Below, in pieces: positions 40,483-49,825 of a stretch of 57,513 bases of DNA (positions are counted from its first letter, which is position 1; each line of letters begins with the position of its first letter). The stretch comes from Candidatus Methylomirabilis tolerans (GTDB lineage: Bacteria > Methylomirabilota > Methylomirabilia > Methylomirabilales > Methylomirabilaceae). Both the position numbers and the translations under genes were made by a program. The notes beneath the pieces were generated by a model. The model saw only the letters and a program-made list of their open reading frames with translations, searched no databases and was not told the DNA's origin. Where the stretch lies: NCBI GenBank assembly GCA_019912425.1, contig JAIOIU010000034.1, forward strand, positions 1 to 57,513. Reading direction: 5' to 3'.

Positions 40483-42168
40483 TTATAATGCCACTGATTC
40501 GCGATGCTCTCCGAAGACGCGCCGCAACACGCCGCAGATCTCGCCAATGGTGGCGTAAACCGCAACCGCCTCAATTAAGGGCGGCAGCAGATTCCGGTTC
40601 CCCCTCGCAGCCTCCTCCAACACCTGAAGGACCCGCTCCACCTTACCGGCATCCCGACTGCGACGGAGTCGATCAAGCTTCGCCCGCTGCTCCATCTCAA
40701 ACCCGGGATCGACGGCAAAGACCGGAATATGAACCGGCTCGGCGGTGGTAAACTCATTGACCCCTACCACGATACGCTGTTGTTCCTCCGTAGCCCGCTG
40801 CTCCCGATACGCCGCCTCCTGGATTTCCCGCTGGACAAATCCAACCTCGATCGCTCGAAGCATCCCTCCCATCGCCTCGATCTTCTCAATATAGGCGACA
40901 GCCTCTCGCTCGATCCGATCGGTCAAGGCCTCCAGGTAGTAGGAGCCGCCGAGCGGATCGACGGTATTCGTCACCCCGCTTTCATACGCAATAATCTGCT
41001 GAGTCCTGAGCGCGAGACGGGCTGCATCTTCGGTGGGAAGTCCCAGTGCCTCATCGCGCGAGTCGGTGTGCAGCGACTGAACTCCGCCAAGGACCGCAGC
41101 GAGGGCCTGCAATGCCACACGAACCAGATTGTTCTCAGCTTGTTGCGCCGTAAGGCTCACGCCGGAGGTCTGCGCATGAAAGCGCAGTATCCACGACCTC
41201 GGGTCACGCGCGCCACACTGTCGCATGATTGTTGCCCAAAGGCGACGAGCCGCCCGGAACTTGGCCACCTCCTCCAGGAGATCGTTATGGGCGTTGAAGA
41301 AGAAGGAGAGCTGCGAGGCAATACGATCCACGTCCAGCCCGACGGCGATCGCCGCCTTCACATAGGCGATGCCGTCAGCCAGCGTAAAGGCCACCTCCTG
41401 GACCGCCGTCGAGCCCGCCTCCCGAATATGATACCCGCTAACGCTGATTGCGTTCCAGCGTGGGAGGTGTGCGGCGCAGTAGACGACCGTATCGGTCACC
41501 AGGCGCATGGAAGGTCCGGGCGGGAAGATATAGGTTCCCCGGGCAATATATTCCTTGAGAATATCGTTCTGAATGGTCCCCGAAAGCTGATTCGGCGCGA
41601 CGCCCTGTCGCCTGGCTACGGCCACATACATCGCCAGCAGGATGGGCGCGGTGGCATTGATCGTCATGGAGACGCTTACCCGGTCAAGGGGAATGTCTCG
41701 CAGCAGCGTCTCCATATCGGCCAGGGAGTCGATAGCCACCCCGACCTTGCCCACCTCGCCGGCCGCCATCGGATCATCCGCATCATACCCGAGCTGGGTG
41801 GGAAGATCGAAGGCTACCGACAGCCCCGTCTGGCCTTGCTCGAGCAGAAAGTGAAACCGCCGGTTGGTCTCCTCCGCAACTCCGTAGCCGGCATACTGCC
41901 GCATGGTCCACAGGCGGCTTCGATACATCGTCGGCCGAACCCCTCGGGTATACGGATAGCTACCCGGAAACCCGAGCCCCTCCAGATAGTCATGGTCGGC
42001 CAACTCCACGGGAGTATAGAGGCGCTTCACCTCGATGTCGGAACTTGTCCGGAACTCTTTCTTCCGCTCCGGGGTGCGCATAAGGACAGGCTGAAGGACA
42101 TTCGCCTGCCAGCCATCGAACTCGCGCTTAAGCTGAGTCAATCGCTCTTGCCCATCCATCGTCTGCAT
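40483..42168 (-). CDS. mcmA: Methylmalonyl-CoA mutase large subunit (catalytic TIM barrel, no B12 domain)
   Basis: The protein has 561 residues. It rearranges (R)-methylmalonyl-CoA to succinyl-CoA with a separate cobalamin-binding subunit that is not in this window. Signatures are [78 protein letters not shown] and [25 protein letters not shown] and PPGPSMR carry the tyrosine and arginine that, as I recall, separate methylmalonyl- from isobutyryl-CoA mutases. This is the split form found in archaea and many bacteria. Confidence 0.9.
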   Translation of the reverse strand: MQTMDGQERLTQLKREFDGWQANVLQPVLMRTPERKKEFRTSSDIEVKRLYTPVELADHDYLEGLGFPGSYPYTRGVRPTMYRSRLWTMRQYAGYGVAEETNRRFHFLLEQGQTGLSVAFDLPTQLGYDADDPMAAGEVGKVGVAIDSLADMETLLRDIPLDRVSVSMTINATAPILLAMYVAVARRQGVAPNQLSGTIQNDILKEYIARGTYIFPPGPSMRLVTDTVVYCAAHLPRWNAISVSGYHIREAGSTAVQEVAFTLADGIAYVKAAIAVGLDVDRIASQLSFFFNAHNDLLEEVAKFRAARRLWATIMRQCGARDPRSWILRFHAQTSGVSLTAQQAENNLVRVALQALAAVLGGVQSLHTDSRDEALGLPTEDAARLALRTQQIIAYESGVTNTVDPLGGSYYLEALTDRIEREAVAYIEKIEAMGGMLRAIEVGFVQREIQEAAYREQRATEEQQRIVVGVNEFTTAEPVHIPVFAVDPGFEMEQRAKLDRLRRSRDAGKVERVLQVLEEAARGNRNLLPPLIEAVAVYATIGEICGVLRRVFGEHRESVAL

Positions 42169-42172
42169 ACAG

Positions 42173-42266
42173 AAGGTTCAATGTTCAACGTTCACAGTTC
42201 ACGGAAGACAACTGCACAGGCGGGCGCTCCAACGCTCTCTTAACCTTGAACCTTGCACGTTGAACC
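42173..42266. repeat. Inverted heptad-arm element (GTTCAAC word) upstream of the mutase gene
   Basis: The left arm is GGTTCAATGTTCAACGTTCA; the right arm is TTGAACCTTGCACGTTGAACC. They are opposite in orientation and spaced by about 45 nt. Confidence 0.75.
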
Positions 42267-42271
42267 CCTTG

Positions 42272-42778
42272 TCATTCGATGACCACAAGGACCTCTCCTC
42301 CGGTGACTCCCGCCCCTTCCTGCACCTTGATCTCTTTGATTACCCCCGGCCCGGGAGCTTTCAACTCGTTTTCCATCTTCATCGCCTCGATAACGATTAC
42401 CCCCTGGCCCGCGCTCACCTCTTGCGCGGGCGAGACGAGTATCGCCACAACCTTTCCCGGCATCGGGGCCACAATCATCTGGCGGCCTTTTATCTCATGG
42501 CCTGCAACGGAAGCACCTCTTCGAGGACGACGCCCCTCCTCGTGATACTCGATCCGATGCAGTTCGCCCTCGACCCAGACCACAAGAACCCCCTCCGCTT
42601 CCTCGATGACATCGGCCTCGTACGAGCGACCCATCACGAGGAGCGAGAGGAGGCTGCCGTCAACGGAACTAAAGTCGACCTCGTACGTCTTCCCGTTAAT
42701 TTCGACCGGCGCCGGCGATCCCGTACCCTTCACCGTAAGTCTGTGGAGGTTGCCATGCAGATCAGCGGAGTAGATCAT
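42272..42778 (-). CDS. Biotin carboxyl-carrier subunit of acyl-CoA (propionyl-CoA) carboxylase
   Basis: The protein has 168 residues from the ATG at 42778, overlapping the biotin carboxylase stop (ATGA). The C-terminal biotinyl domain has MIVAPMPGKVVAILV and the biotin-lysine motif EAMKMENELKAP. The N-terminal about 90 residues resemble the BT-type linker of propionyl-CoA carboxylase alpha subunits. It is a separate polypeptide here, whereas in many bacteria it is fused to the biotin carboxylase. Confidence 0.9.
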   Translation of the reverse strand: MIYSADLHGNLHRLTVKGTGSPAPVEINGKTYEVDFSSVDGSLLSLLVMGRSYEADVIEEAEGVLVVWVEGELHRIEYHEEGRRPRRGASVAGHEIKGRQMIVAPMPGKVVAILVSPAQEVSAGQGVIVIEAMKMENELKAPGPGVIKEIKVQEGAGVTGGEVLVVIE

Positions 42779-44277
42779 CGTCGTCGCAGCCCGTCCTGAC
42801 GGGCGGCCAGCTTCCATGCGCTGTCATCCTGCCCACCATGTTCGGCGGACGATGGTGCTGCGCGCTTCCTGGTATGGAGATAAAGTGCTCCAGCGATCAG
42901 CGCAATCTCCGCAAAGGTCCCAGTCTCCGGCTTCAGTCCTTTGGCCAGCCAGCTCTCCAGAAATTCTGTGTGGATCTGTCCCGCAACGAACTGCGGAAGG
43001 GTGAGGACCTGCTGGTGAAACGGGATGTTCGTTTTCACCCCGAGCACAACATACTCCGCCAGAGCGCGCCGCATTCGCTCCATCGCCTCGCACCGGTCCC
43101 GCCCCCAGGCGATCATTTTTGAGATCATGGGATCATAATAGATCGGCACATCGCATCCTTCATAGATCGCGCTCTCGATCCGAAGGCCGGGCCCACCGGG
43201 CGTACGTAGCGCTCGGATTCGTCCGGGCGACGGCATGAAGTTGCTGAATGGGTCTTCGGCGTAAACGCGACACTCGATCGCGTGACCGTGCAGCCGGATC
43301 TCCTCCTGCCGTACCGAGAGCGGCTCCCCCGCGGCAATTCGAATCTGTTCTTTCACCAGATCGAGTCCGGTAACCATCTCGGTGACCGGATGCTCTACCT
43401 GGAGCCGCGCATTCATTTCCAGAAAATAGAAGTTCTTGGACGAGTCAACCAGGAATTCCGCCGTTCCGGCATTCGTATAGCCCGCGGTTCTGGCCACATT
43501 TACCGCCGCCTCTCCCATCTTCCGCCTCAGCTCAAGATCCACAAAGGATGACGGCGCCTCCTCGATGACCTTCTGGTGGCGCCGTTGTAGCGAGCATTCA
43601 CGCTCTCCAAGATAGACGACATTACCTCGCGTATCGGCCAGGATCTGCATCTCGATGTGGCGAGCGGCGCCAAGATACCGCTCAACATAGATGGCCGCGT
43701 TGCCGAATGCGGAGGAGGCTTCAGAACGGGTGGCGCGGATGGCGCTGCCGAGCATCGCCTCGGTTAAAACGATTCGCATTCCTTTCCCGCCCCCTCCAGC
43801 GGAGGCTTTGATGACTACGGGCAGGCCGAGATCTCGGACGGCCTGGAGCACCTCTCCATCAGTGAGGTCTCGGGTCGTCCCTGGAACGACTGAGACACCG
43901 GCATTGCTCGCCAGGCTCCGGCCGGAAGTCTTACCGCCCACCGCGCGGATTGCGTGCGAGGAAGGGCCAATAAACACCAGCCCTTCTTCCTCACACCGCA
44001 TGGCGAACTCAGCATTCTCCGACAGAAAGCCGTATCCTGGGTGGATGGCCTTCGCGCCGGCCATCTTTGCGGTCTCGATGATCCGGTCAACCTTCAGATA
44101 ACTCTGAGGAGAAGGCGCTGGACCGATCAGATATGCCTCGTCTGCTAACCTGACGTGCAGCGCAGCTCGGTCGGCCTCCGAATAAACCGCTACCGTGCCG
44201 ATGCCCATCTCGCGGCAGGCGCGGATTACTCGAACAGCAATCTCTCCACGATTCGCAATCAGGATCTTATCAAACAT
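42775..44277 (-). CDS. accC: Biotin carboxylase subunit of acyl-CoA carboxylase
   Basis: The protein has 500 residues from the ATG at 44277 (MFDKILIANRGEIAVRVIRA). This ATP-grasp enzyme carboxylates biotin with bicarbonate. Signatures are HPGYGFLSENAEFA, KASAGGGGKGMRIV (glycine-rich ATP loop), ERECSLQRRHQKVIEEAPS, FLEMNARLQVEHPVTEM and HAIECRVYAEDP. The C-terminal about 45 residues extend past the usual AccC end. Upstream of the ATG the DNA is a heptad element with no clear ribosome site. Confidence 0.93.
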   Translation of the reverse strand: MFDKILIANRGEIAVRVIRACREMGIGTVAVYSEADRAALHVRLADEAYLIGPAPSPQSYLKVDRIIETAKMAGAKAIHPGYGFLSENAEFAMRCEEEGLVFIGPSSHAIRAVGGKTSGRSLASNAGVSVVPGTTRDLTDGEVLQAVRDLGLPVVIKASAGGGGKGMRIVLTEAMLGSAIRATRSEASSAFGNAAIYVERYLGAARHIEMQILADTRGNVVYLGERECSLQRRHQKVIEEAPSSFVDLELRRKMGEAAVNVARTAGYTNAGTAEFLVDSSKNFYFLEMNARLQVEHPVTEMVTGLDLVKEQIRIAAGEPLSVRQEEIRLHGHAIECRVYAEDPFSNFMPSPGRIRALRTPGGPGLRIESAIYEGCDVPIYYDPMISKMIAWGRDRCEAMERMRRALAEYVVLGVKTNIPFHQQVLTLPQFVAGQIHTEFLESWLAKGLKPETGTFAEIALIAGALYLHTRKRAAPSSAEHGGQDDSAWKLAARQDGLRRR

Positions 44278-44286
44278 GATACATAC

Positions 44287-44390
44287 CAGGGTATAGGGTT
44301 TAGGGAGTAGGGTATAGGGGAAGAACAAGGAAAAGATCTGCTGCTCGGTCTCTTGCCTCTACTCTCCACCCTATACCCTGCGCCCTGTGT
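44287..44390. repeat. Inverted heptad-arm element (GGGTATA word) between carboxylase genes
   Basis: The left arm is CAGGGTATAGGGTTTAGGGA followed by GTAGGGTATAGGGG. The right arm is CCACCCTATACCCTGCGCCC. The two can form a stem of about 13 bp (CAGGGTATAGGGT). The 104-nt element fills the space between pccB and accC. Confidence 0.82.
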
Positions 44391-45959
44391 TTAAAGGGGG
44401 ATGTTCCCATGTTTCTTTGGAGGGTTCGTCTCGCGCTTTGTCCGAAGTGACCGAAGCGCCCTGATCAGCTTTGGGCGGGTTTCTTTCGGCTCGATCACTT
44501 CATCAATATAGCCCCGCTCTGCGGCGATATAGGGATTGGCAAACTTATCTCGGAACTCCGCCACCTTTTCCGCGCGGAACGAGGCGACATCAACCTCCTC
44601 AGCGATCTTCCGCTTATGCAGGATGTTCACCGCCCCTTCGGGTCCCATGACCGCGATTTCCGCCGTCGGATAGGCGAAGTTAATATCGGCTCGCATATGC
44701 TTACTACCCATCACACAATAGGCGCCCCCGTAGGCCTTTCGCACGATGATAGTGATTTTCGGTACCGTCGCCTCTCCATAGGCGTATAGCAACTTCGCGC
44801 CGTGCTTAATGATGCCGCCATGTTCCTGAGCCGTACCCGGTAAATAGCCGGGAACGTCCTCCAACGTAATGATAGGAATGTTGAAGGCATCACAAAAGCG
44901 GATGAAGCGGGCCGCCTTCACAGACGAGCCGACGTCGAGGCATCCGGCCAGCGCTATGGGCTGGTTAGCGACAAACCCGACCGACTGTCCCCCCAACCGT
45001 CCGAAGCCGACCACCATATTCTGGGCAAAATGTTCCTGAACCTCGAGGAACTCGCCGTCATCTACCACCATGCGGATCAGTTCCTTCATATCGTACGGTC
45101 TGTTGGGGCTGTCAGGGACGAGGGCATTCAGAGCGTCCTCCTGCCGCTCGGGATCGTCCATGGATTCACAGCGAGGGGGATCTTCCAGGTTATTCTGGGG
45201 AAGGTACGAAAGGAGTTCCCTGATCGATGCCAGGCACTCCTGCTCCGAATCGACGGCAAAGTGGGCAACACCGGACGTCGCATTATGGGTCATGGCGCCA
45301 CCCAACTCCTCGAAGCTTACCTCCTCGTGCAGAACGGTCTTGATCACGTCAGGTCCTGTCACAAACATGTGGCTGGTGTGGCGTACCATAAAAACAAAAT
45401 CCATCAAGGCCGGGGAATAGACCGCACCACCGGCGCACGGCCCCATAATGGCCGCGATCTGTGGGATCACCCCTGAGGCCAACGTATTGCGGAGGAAGAG
45501 ATCGGCATACCCCGCCAGTGAGACGACTCCCTCCTGAATTCTGGCCCCGCCCGAATCGCTCAGGCCGATGATGGGGGCGCCCATTTTCATGGCCAGATCC
45601 ATCGCCTTGCAGATCTTGGCGGCGTGGGCCCCGCTCAGGCTGCCGCCGAAGACGGTAAAATCCTGGGCGAAGATGTAGACCTGCCGCCCGTCGATCGTCC
45701 CGTATCCGATGACGACCCCGTCGCCGGGGATCCGTTGCTGATCCATGTCAAAGTCGTGGCACTGATGGGTGACGAAGGCATCCAGCTCGGTAAAGCTCCC
45801 CGGATCAAGGAGCAGGTCGATTCGTTCGCGTGCCGTCAGCTTCCCTGACTGATGATGTCGTTCGATGCGCTCGTGCCCGCCCCCTTGCGTAGCGGCCTCG
45901 CGTCGGAGGCGCAGCTCTTCCAGTTTGTCCTTATGGGGCTCATTCGCCATCCCATTCAC
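44391..45959 (-). CDS. pccB: Propionyl-CoA (acyl-CoA) carboxylase carboxyltransferase subunit
   Basis: The protein has 522 residues. It transfers CO2 from carboxybiotin to propionyl-CoA, giving (S)-methylmalonyl-CoA. Signatures are [72 protein letters not shown], and, in the second crotonase half, [20 protein letters not shown] and [15 protein letters not shown]. The cluster with biotin carboxylase, carrier, mutase and epimerase supports propionyl-CoA as substrate. It is first in the gene order of this cluster. Confidence 0.94.
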   Translation of the reverse strand: MNGMANEPHKDKLEELRLRREAATQGGGHERIERHHQSGKLTARERIDLLLDPGSFTELDAFVTHQCHDFDMDQQRIPGDGVVIGYGTIDGRQVYIFAQDFTVFGGSLSGAHAAKICKAMDLAMKMGAPIIGLSDSGGARIQEGVVSLAGYADLFLRNTLASGVIPQIAAIMGPCAGGAVYSPALMDFVFMVRHTSHMFVTGPDVIKTVLHEEVSFEELGGAMTHNATSGVAHFAVDSEQECLASIRELLSYLPQNNLEDPPRCESMDDPERQEDALNALVPDSPNRPYDMKELIRMVVDDGEFLEVQEHFAQNMVVGFGRLGGQSVGFVANQPIALAGCLDVGSSVKAARFIRFCDAFNIPIITLEDVPGYLPGTAQEHGGIIKHGAKLLYAYGEATVPKITIIVRKAYGGAYCVMGSKHMRADINFAYPTAEIAVMGPEGAVNILHKRKIAEEVDVASFRAEKVAEFRDKFANPYIAAERGYIDEVIEPKETRPKLIRALRSLRTKRETNPPKKHGNIPL

Positions 45960-45968
45960 TCCTTCAGT

Positions 45969-46877
45969 CTACAAGTCTTCAAAATGTGCGAGGTGTTTGA
46001 ACACCTTGTACCTCGCCTCGATCTCAGGATAGGTCAGCCGTCGTAAGCGATCGAGTGAAAATGCCTCGACGTTAAAAGAGGCCATCACCGACCCCATTAC
46101 GATCGCTTTCCGGATGTTCTGCTCCTCGAAATTCATCGTGTTCGCCAAATACCCGATGAAGCCGCCGGCAAAGCAATCACCCGCGCCTGTTGGGTCGAAT
46201 ACGGAATCGAGAGGAAGCGCCGGCGCGGCAAACCACCCGCCCTTTCGGACCATCAGCGCGCCGTACTCCCCTCGCTTGATGACCAACGAGGTCGGCCCCC
46301 AACTCAGGACCTTTTGGGCGGCCCGAACCAGGTTCGGTTCATCGGCAAGCTGACGCGTCTCGGCGTCGTTAATCAGCAGAATATCCACCGATCTCAAGGT
46401 CTCCCTGAGCGCCTCCGGCTTCCCACCGATCCAGTAGTTCATCGTGTCGGCCGCCACCAGCCTCGGTGAGCTCACCTGCCCAAGGACCTGCCGTTGCAGA
46501 TCGGGATCGATGTTCGCCAGAAAGACCAGATCACTCTCTGTGTACGCCTCGGGAATCTCCGGCTGAAACGTGGCAAAGACATTAAGCTGCGTCTCCAGTG
46601 TCTTCGCCTCGTTCAGATCGAATCCGTACTCTCCAGTCCACCGGAAGGTACGCCCAGGAACCCGTATCAGCCCTTCAAGATCGATCGACCGGCTCCTCAG
46701 AAACGCCAGGTGCTCTTCAGGAAAGTCCTCCCCAACCACGGCCACAACTCGAACGTCGGCAAAGAAGCTGGCCGCCACTGAGAAATACGTCGCCGATCCC
46801 CCCAGCGCCTCTTTCGCATCGCCGAATGGTGTGCGAACAGAGTCAAGTGCAACCGATCCGACAACAAGGATGCTCAT
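45969..46877 (-). CDS. PfkB/ribokinase-family carbohydrate or nucleoside kinase
   Basis: The protein has 302 residues from the ATG at 46877 (MSILVVGSVALDSVRTPFG). The N-terminal GGSATYFSVAASFF and C-terminal DPTGAGDCFAGGFIGYLA (anion hole and catalytic aspartate) are the two PfkB signatures. INDAETRQL is also typical. Its substrate is not evident. The position after the MTA phosphorylase gene hints at adenosine or ribose salvage, but that is inference. Confidence 0.88.
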   Translation of the reverse strand: MSILVVGSVALDSVRTPFGDAKEALGGSATYFSVAASFFADVRVVAVVGEDFPEEHLAFLRSRSIDLEGLIRVPGRTFRWTGEYGFDLNEAKTLETQLNVFATFQPEIPEAYTESDLVFLANIDPDLQRQVLGQVSSPRLVAADTMNYWIGGKPEALRETLRSVDILLINDAETRQLADEPNLVRAAQKVLSWGPTSLVIKRGEYGALMVRKGGWFAAPALPLDSVFDPTGAGDCFAGGFIGYLANTMNFEEQNIRKAIVMGSVMASFNVEAFSLDRLRRLTYPEIEARYKVFKHLAHFEDL

Positions 46878-46886
46878 TTCTGCTCC

Positions 46887-46972
46887 GCAAGGTTCAAGGT
46901 AAACAAAGTTCAAGATTCAAAGTTGAGGGCTTAGCGACGAACAACATTGAACGTTGAACGTTGAACATCATT
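46887..46972. repeat. Inverted heptad-arm element (GTTCAAC word) between mtnP and the kinase gene
   Basis: The left arm is GCAAGGTTCAAGG...AGTTCAAGATTCAAAG; the right arm is ACATTGAACGTTGAACGTTG then AACA. The arms are inverted. Confidence 0.78.
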
Positions 46973-47839
46973 TCACTGAACATACTTCCCAATGATCGGT
47001 CGCAGCAGTTCCGGAATGTCGGCGGTGATTATATCGCGAGCAGTGATAATCGCATCGTGCATCGCGCTCCCGCACGAGCAGCCTTCCCTGCTCGCCGGAA
47101 ACGACGCCACCGTAGCCTTAATGATGGCCTTGGCGGTTTCGGCGTTTTGCTTCAAGATCGCCACTACCGCCTCCACCGACACGTCCTGCTCTGTCTCGTG
47201 CCAGACATCATAATCGGTCACCAGGGCCAGCGTCGCATAACAGATCTCAGCCTCGCGGCAGAGCTTCGCCTCCTGCAGATTGGTCATCCCGATGACATCC
47301 ACTCCCCAGCTTCGATAGATCCGCGACTCGGCCCTGGTCGAGAACTGCGGCCCCTCGATGCACAGGTACGTGCCACCGAGATGCATTCGGGCCCCCACCG
47401 ACTGTCCGGCGGCGAACAGTAACTCTCCCAGGACTGGACACGTCGGATCGGCAAAGCTCACATGCGCGACGAGGCCACGCCCGAAGAAGGTGCTGACCCG
47501 CCCCTTCGTTCGATCAAAGAACTGATCCGGAATGACAATATCCAGAGGTGGGAGATCCTCGCGCATGCTCCCTACCGCCGAGGCGGAGATTACCCGCTCC
47601 GCGCCCAGGAGCTTAAACCCGAAGATGTTCGCCCGGAAATTCAACTCGGATGGCATCAGGCGATGGCCGCGTCCGTGCCGCGCGAGAAACGCCACCCGTC
47701 GCCCTGCTAGCGACCCAATAATGTAGGCATCTGACGGTGCCCCAAAGGGGGTCTCGACACGCCGCTCCTCGACCCGCTCGAGTCCCTCCATTTCATACAA
47801 CCCGCTTCCGCCGATGATACCGATCAGTCCCTGGGTCAT
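46973..47839 (-). CDS. mtnP: S-methyl-5'-thioadenosine phosphorylase
   Basis: The protein has 288 residues from the ATG at 47839 (MTQGLIGIIGGSGLYEMEGL). It cleaves methylthioadenosine with phosphate to adenine and methylthioribose-1-phosphate. Signatures are ETPFGAPSDAYIIG, FLARHGRGHRLMPSELNFRA, GTYLCIEGPQFSTRAESRIY and GMTNLQEAKLCREAEICYA. DYDVWH includes the purine-contact aspartate region. It overlaps the mtaB stop by 4 nt. Confidence 0.93.
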   Translation of the reverse strand: MTQGLIGIIGGSGLYEMEGLERVEERRVETPFGAPSDAYIIGSLAGRRVAFLARHGRGHRLMPSELNFRANIFGFKLLGAERVISASAVGSMREDLPPLDIVIPDQFFDRTKGRVSTFFGRGLVAHVSFADPTCPVLGELLFAAGQSVGARMHLGGTYLCIEGPQFSTRAESRIYRSWGVDVIGMTNLQEAKLCREAEICYATLALVTDYDVWHETEQDVSVEAVVAILKQNAETAKAIIKATVASFPASREGCSCGSAMHDAIITARDIITADIPELLRPIIGKYVQ

Positions 47840-49179
47840 TTTCCCTCCGGCGTAGGTACGAAGCTGTTGACACATCGCGCGTGCAGCCGACCAACGGTCT
47901 CCCGTTCGGTCACCGCCTCGATGCTCAGATCGACCAAGCGGCCAATATCCCCCTCAGCGTTTTCGAGTTGTACCGTAATATAGTTGTCAGTCAGCGCGTC
48001 GAGCCGCCCGGTCCGCGCATCCCGCCTGTCCAGGACGATAGCAGTGAACGACTGTCCGACCTGTGTCTGACGAAACTTCTGCCACTTCGCGTCGCTCAGC
48101 GCACGGAGGGCAGCGCTCCTGGCCGCCCTCACGTCCTTAGGGACCTGGTCCGACATTGACGCCGCGACGGTCCCCTTTCGCTGAGAGTAGCTGAACACAT
48201 GCAGATACGCGATCGGCAGGCGGTCAAGCAGCCGGTAGGTCTGCTCAAATTCTACGTCTCCCTCGCCAGGAAAGCCGACTATGATATCAGTCCCGACGGC
48301 AATCCCAGGAACCGCCTCCGCAAGCCGCTCCACCAGCCGGCAAAAATCGTCGGCCGTATGCGCGCGACGCATACGTTTCAGGACTGTCTCGTCGCCGCTT
48401 TGCAGCGGCAGATGCAGATGGCGACAGAGGTTCCCGAAACGGCCAAAGCAGTCGATCAACTCCTCCCCGACCTCATGCGGATCGAGCGAGCTCAGGCGCA
48501 GCCTTGCGGGCAACGCCGTCTCTAACATCCGAGCCACTAATCCGGCAATCGAACTGCCGACCGGCAAGTCGCGCCCATACGTGCCCAAGTGAGTCCCGGT
48601 CAGGACTACCTCCGGGTACCCAGCGTCTACAAGGGCCCGCAGATCACTTAATGCAGCATCGTTCGGCTGGCTCCGGTTCGGCCCGCGTGTCTCCGGCACA
48701 ATACAAAAGGTGCAGCGATAGCTACACCCATCCTGCACCTTGAGCAGCGCCCGGCTCCGAGCAGCGCCGACCGGCGGCGGAAGCGAGCTAAAGCGGTCGG
48801 CTCGCTGTATGTCGCCAACGGCAATGAGCGGCAGCCTTTTCTCGCGCAGGCCCGAGATCAGCGCAGGCAATTGCGTCTTCTCGCCGTTGCCTGTGACCAA
48901 GTCGACGCCGGGAATTGCCGCAACCTCCCCGGCAGCGACCTGGGCATAGCAGCCCGTGACGACCACACGGGCCGATGGATTGTGGCGAATCGCCCGCCGG
49001 ATCATTTGTCGTGAATCGGCGTCGGCCTCTTTCGTCACGGCACAGGTGTTGATGATGAAAAGGTCGGCCGCTTCGTCTGGACCAACCGCCGCATGCCCAT
49101 CCCGCCGTAGCGACTCCTGGAGCGCATCACTCTCACACTGATTCTGTCGGCACCCCAAGGTCTTAATCGCAACGCGCAT
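47836..49179 (-). CDS. mtaB: tRNA (N6-threonylcarbamoyladenosine(37)-C2)-methylthiotransferase MtaB
   Basis: The protein has 447 residues. This radical-SAM methylthiotransferase modifies t6A37 in tRNA. The N-terminal UPF0004 domain has TLGCRQNQCESDAL, INTCAVTKEADADS and VVTGCYAQ (three cysteines for one cluster). The radical-SAM site is DGCSYRCTFCIVPETRG. The C-terminal TRAM domain lies around FTAIVLDRRD. It overlaps the exonuclease-like gene by 17 nt and mtnP by 4 nt, so the three are translated together. Confidence 0.93.
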   Translation of the reverse strand: MRVAIKTLGCRQNQCESDALQESLRRDGHAAVGPDEAADLFIINTCAVTKEADADSRQMIRRAIRHNPSARVVVTGCYAQVAAGEVAAIPGVDLVTGNGEKTQLPALISGLREKRLPLIAVGDIQRADRFSSLPPPVGAARSRALLKVQDGCSYRCTFCIVPETRGPNRSQPNDAALSDLRALVDAGYPEVVLTGTHLGTYGRDLPVGSSIAGLVARMLETALPARLRLSSLDPHEVGEELIDCFGRFGNLCRHLHLPLQSGDETVLKRMRRAHTADDFCRLVERLAEAVPGIAVGTDIIVGFPGEGDVEFEQTYRLLDRLPIAYLHVFSYSQRKGTVAASMSDQVPKDVRAARSAALRALSDAKWQKFRQTQVGQSFTAIVLDRRDARTGRLDALTDNYITVQLENAEGDIGRLVDLSIEAVTERETVGRLHARCVNSFVPTPEGK

Positions 49180-49651
49180 GCGTACTTTCGAGCTCTACGA
49201 GCCGTGATTCGAGAACCGGAAGGTTCAAAACATCCTCGCTGTTGTAGGTGAGGAGCGTCTGCAGCGCCTCCTCGTCACCGTCATCGTCATATCTGGACCA
49301 CAGCCGCATCGCTTCCATACCATCGACTCCCTTCGAACGCCGGGAGATGCTGAGTTGTTCCTCCACCCGTTTCAGACCGCCGTACAAGCCATACCGCCAG
49401 CATGTATACATCAGATCGTGGGATTGACACACCTCGCGCAGGTCGAGGCCCAGTCGGCGGCGGATTACCGGAAGATCGAAGCGGTTGCCGTTGTACGTGC
49501 AGATCGTCTCCACGCCCTCCAGCGCCTGCCGGACCGCGACATCGCTGATCTTAGTGCCGATCAGCTGAACCAGGCCCCGGTCGGCAGCATACAGGCCCAC
49601 CACCGTAATGGCGCCCTCGAACGAGGTTTCGATATCCAGGTAGGCCTTCAT
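49163..49651 (-). CDS. DEDD 3'-5' exonuclease/RNase H-like domain protein (YprB-like)
   Basis: The protein has 162 residues. Exonuclease motifs are YLDIETSF (DxE), CTYNGNRFDLPVI (second motif) and LTYNSEDVLNLPVLE (YxxxD). They are arranged as in the ribonuclease-H-like/YprB group, also seen at the ends of some helicases. Acidic residues for two metals are intact. It is the first gene of the leftward mtaB-mtnP operon. Confidence 0.82.
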   Translation of the reverse strand: MKAYLDIETSFEGAITVVGLYAADRGLVQLIGTKISDVAVRQALEGVETICTYNGNRFDLPVIRRRLGLDLREVCQSHDLMYTCWRYGLYGGLKRVEEQLSISRRSKGVDGMEAMRLWSRYDDDGDEEALQTLLTYNSEDVLNLPVLESRLVELESTHARCD

Positions 49652-49825
49652 CGAGACTTGAGCTTACCACAGGTCGGGAAAATTTCAATTTAAAAGCACG
49701 CTGTCAGCCGGTTTTGGTGGCGCATACCCTTGAGCCTGTGATACTGTGGCAGCGCTGCATGAGCGGCTCCCCATCTTCACGGGGCAGGCTACGGGTTGAA
49801 CCGTTTCCAGGAGAGAAAAGACCAG

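Noticed and set aside
44287-44390. GGGTTTAGGG-like arrays as telomeric or replication-end sequence
   Set aside because: They are short, internal, inverted and of several different words; the similarity to telomere repeats is coincidental.
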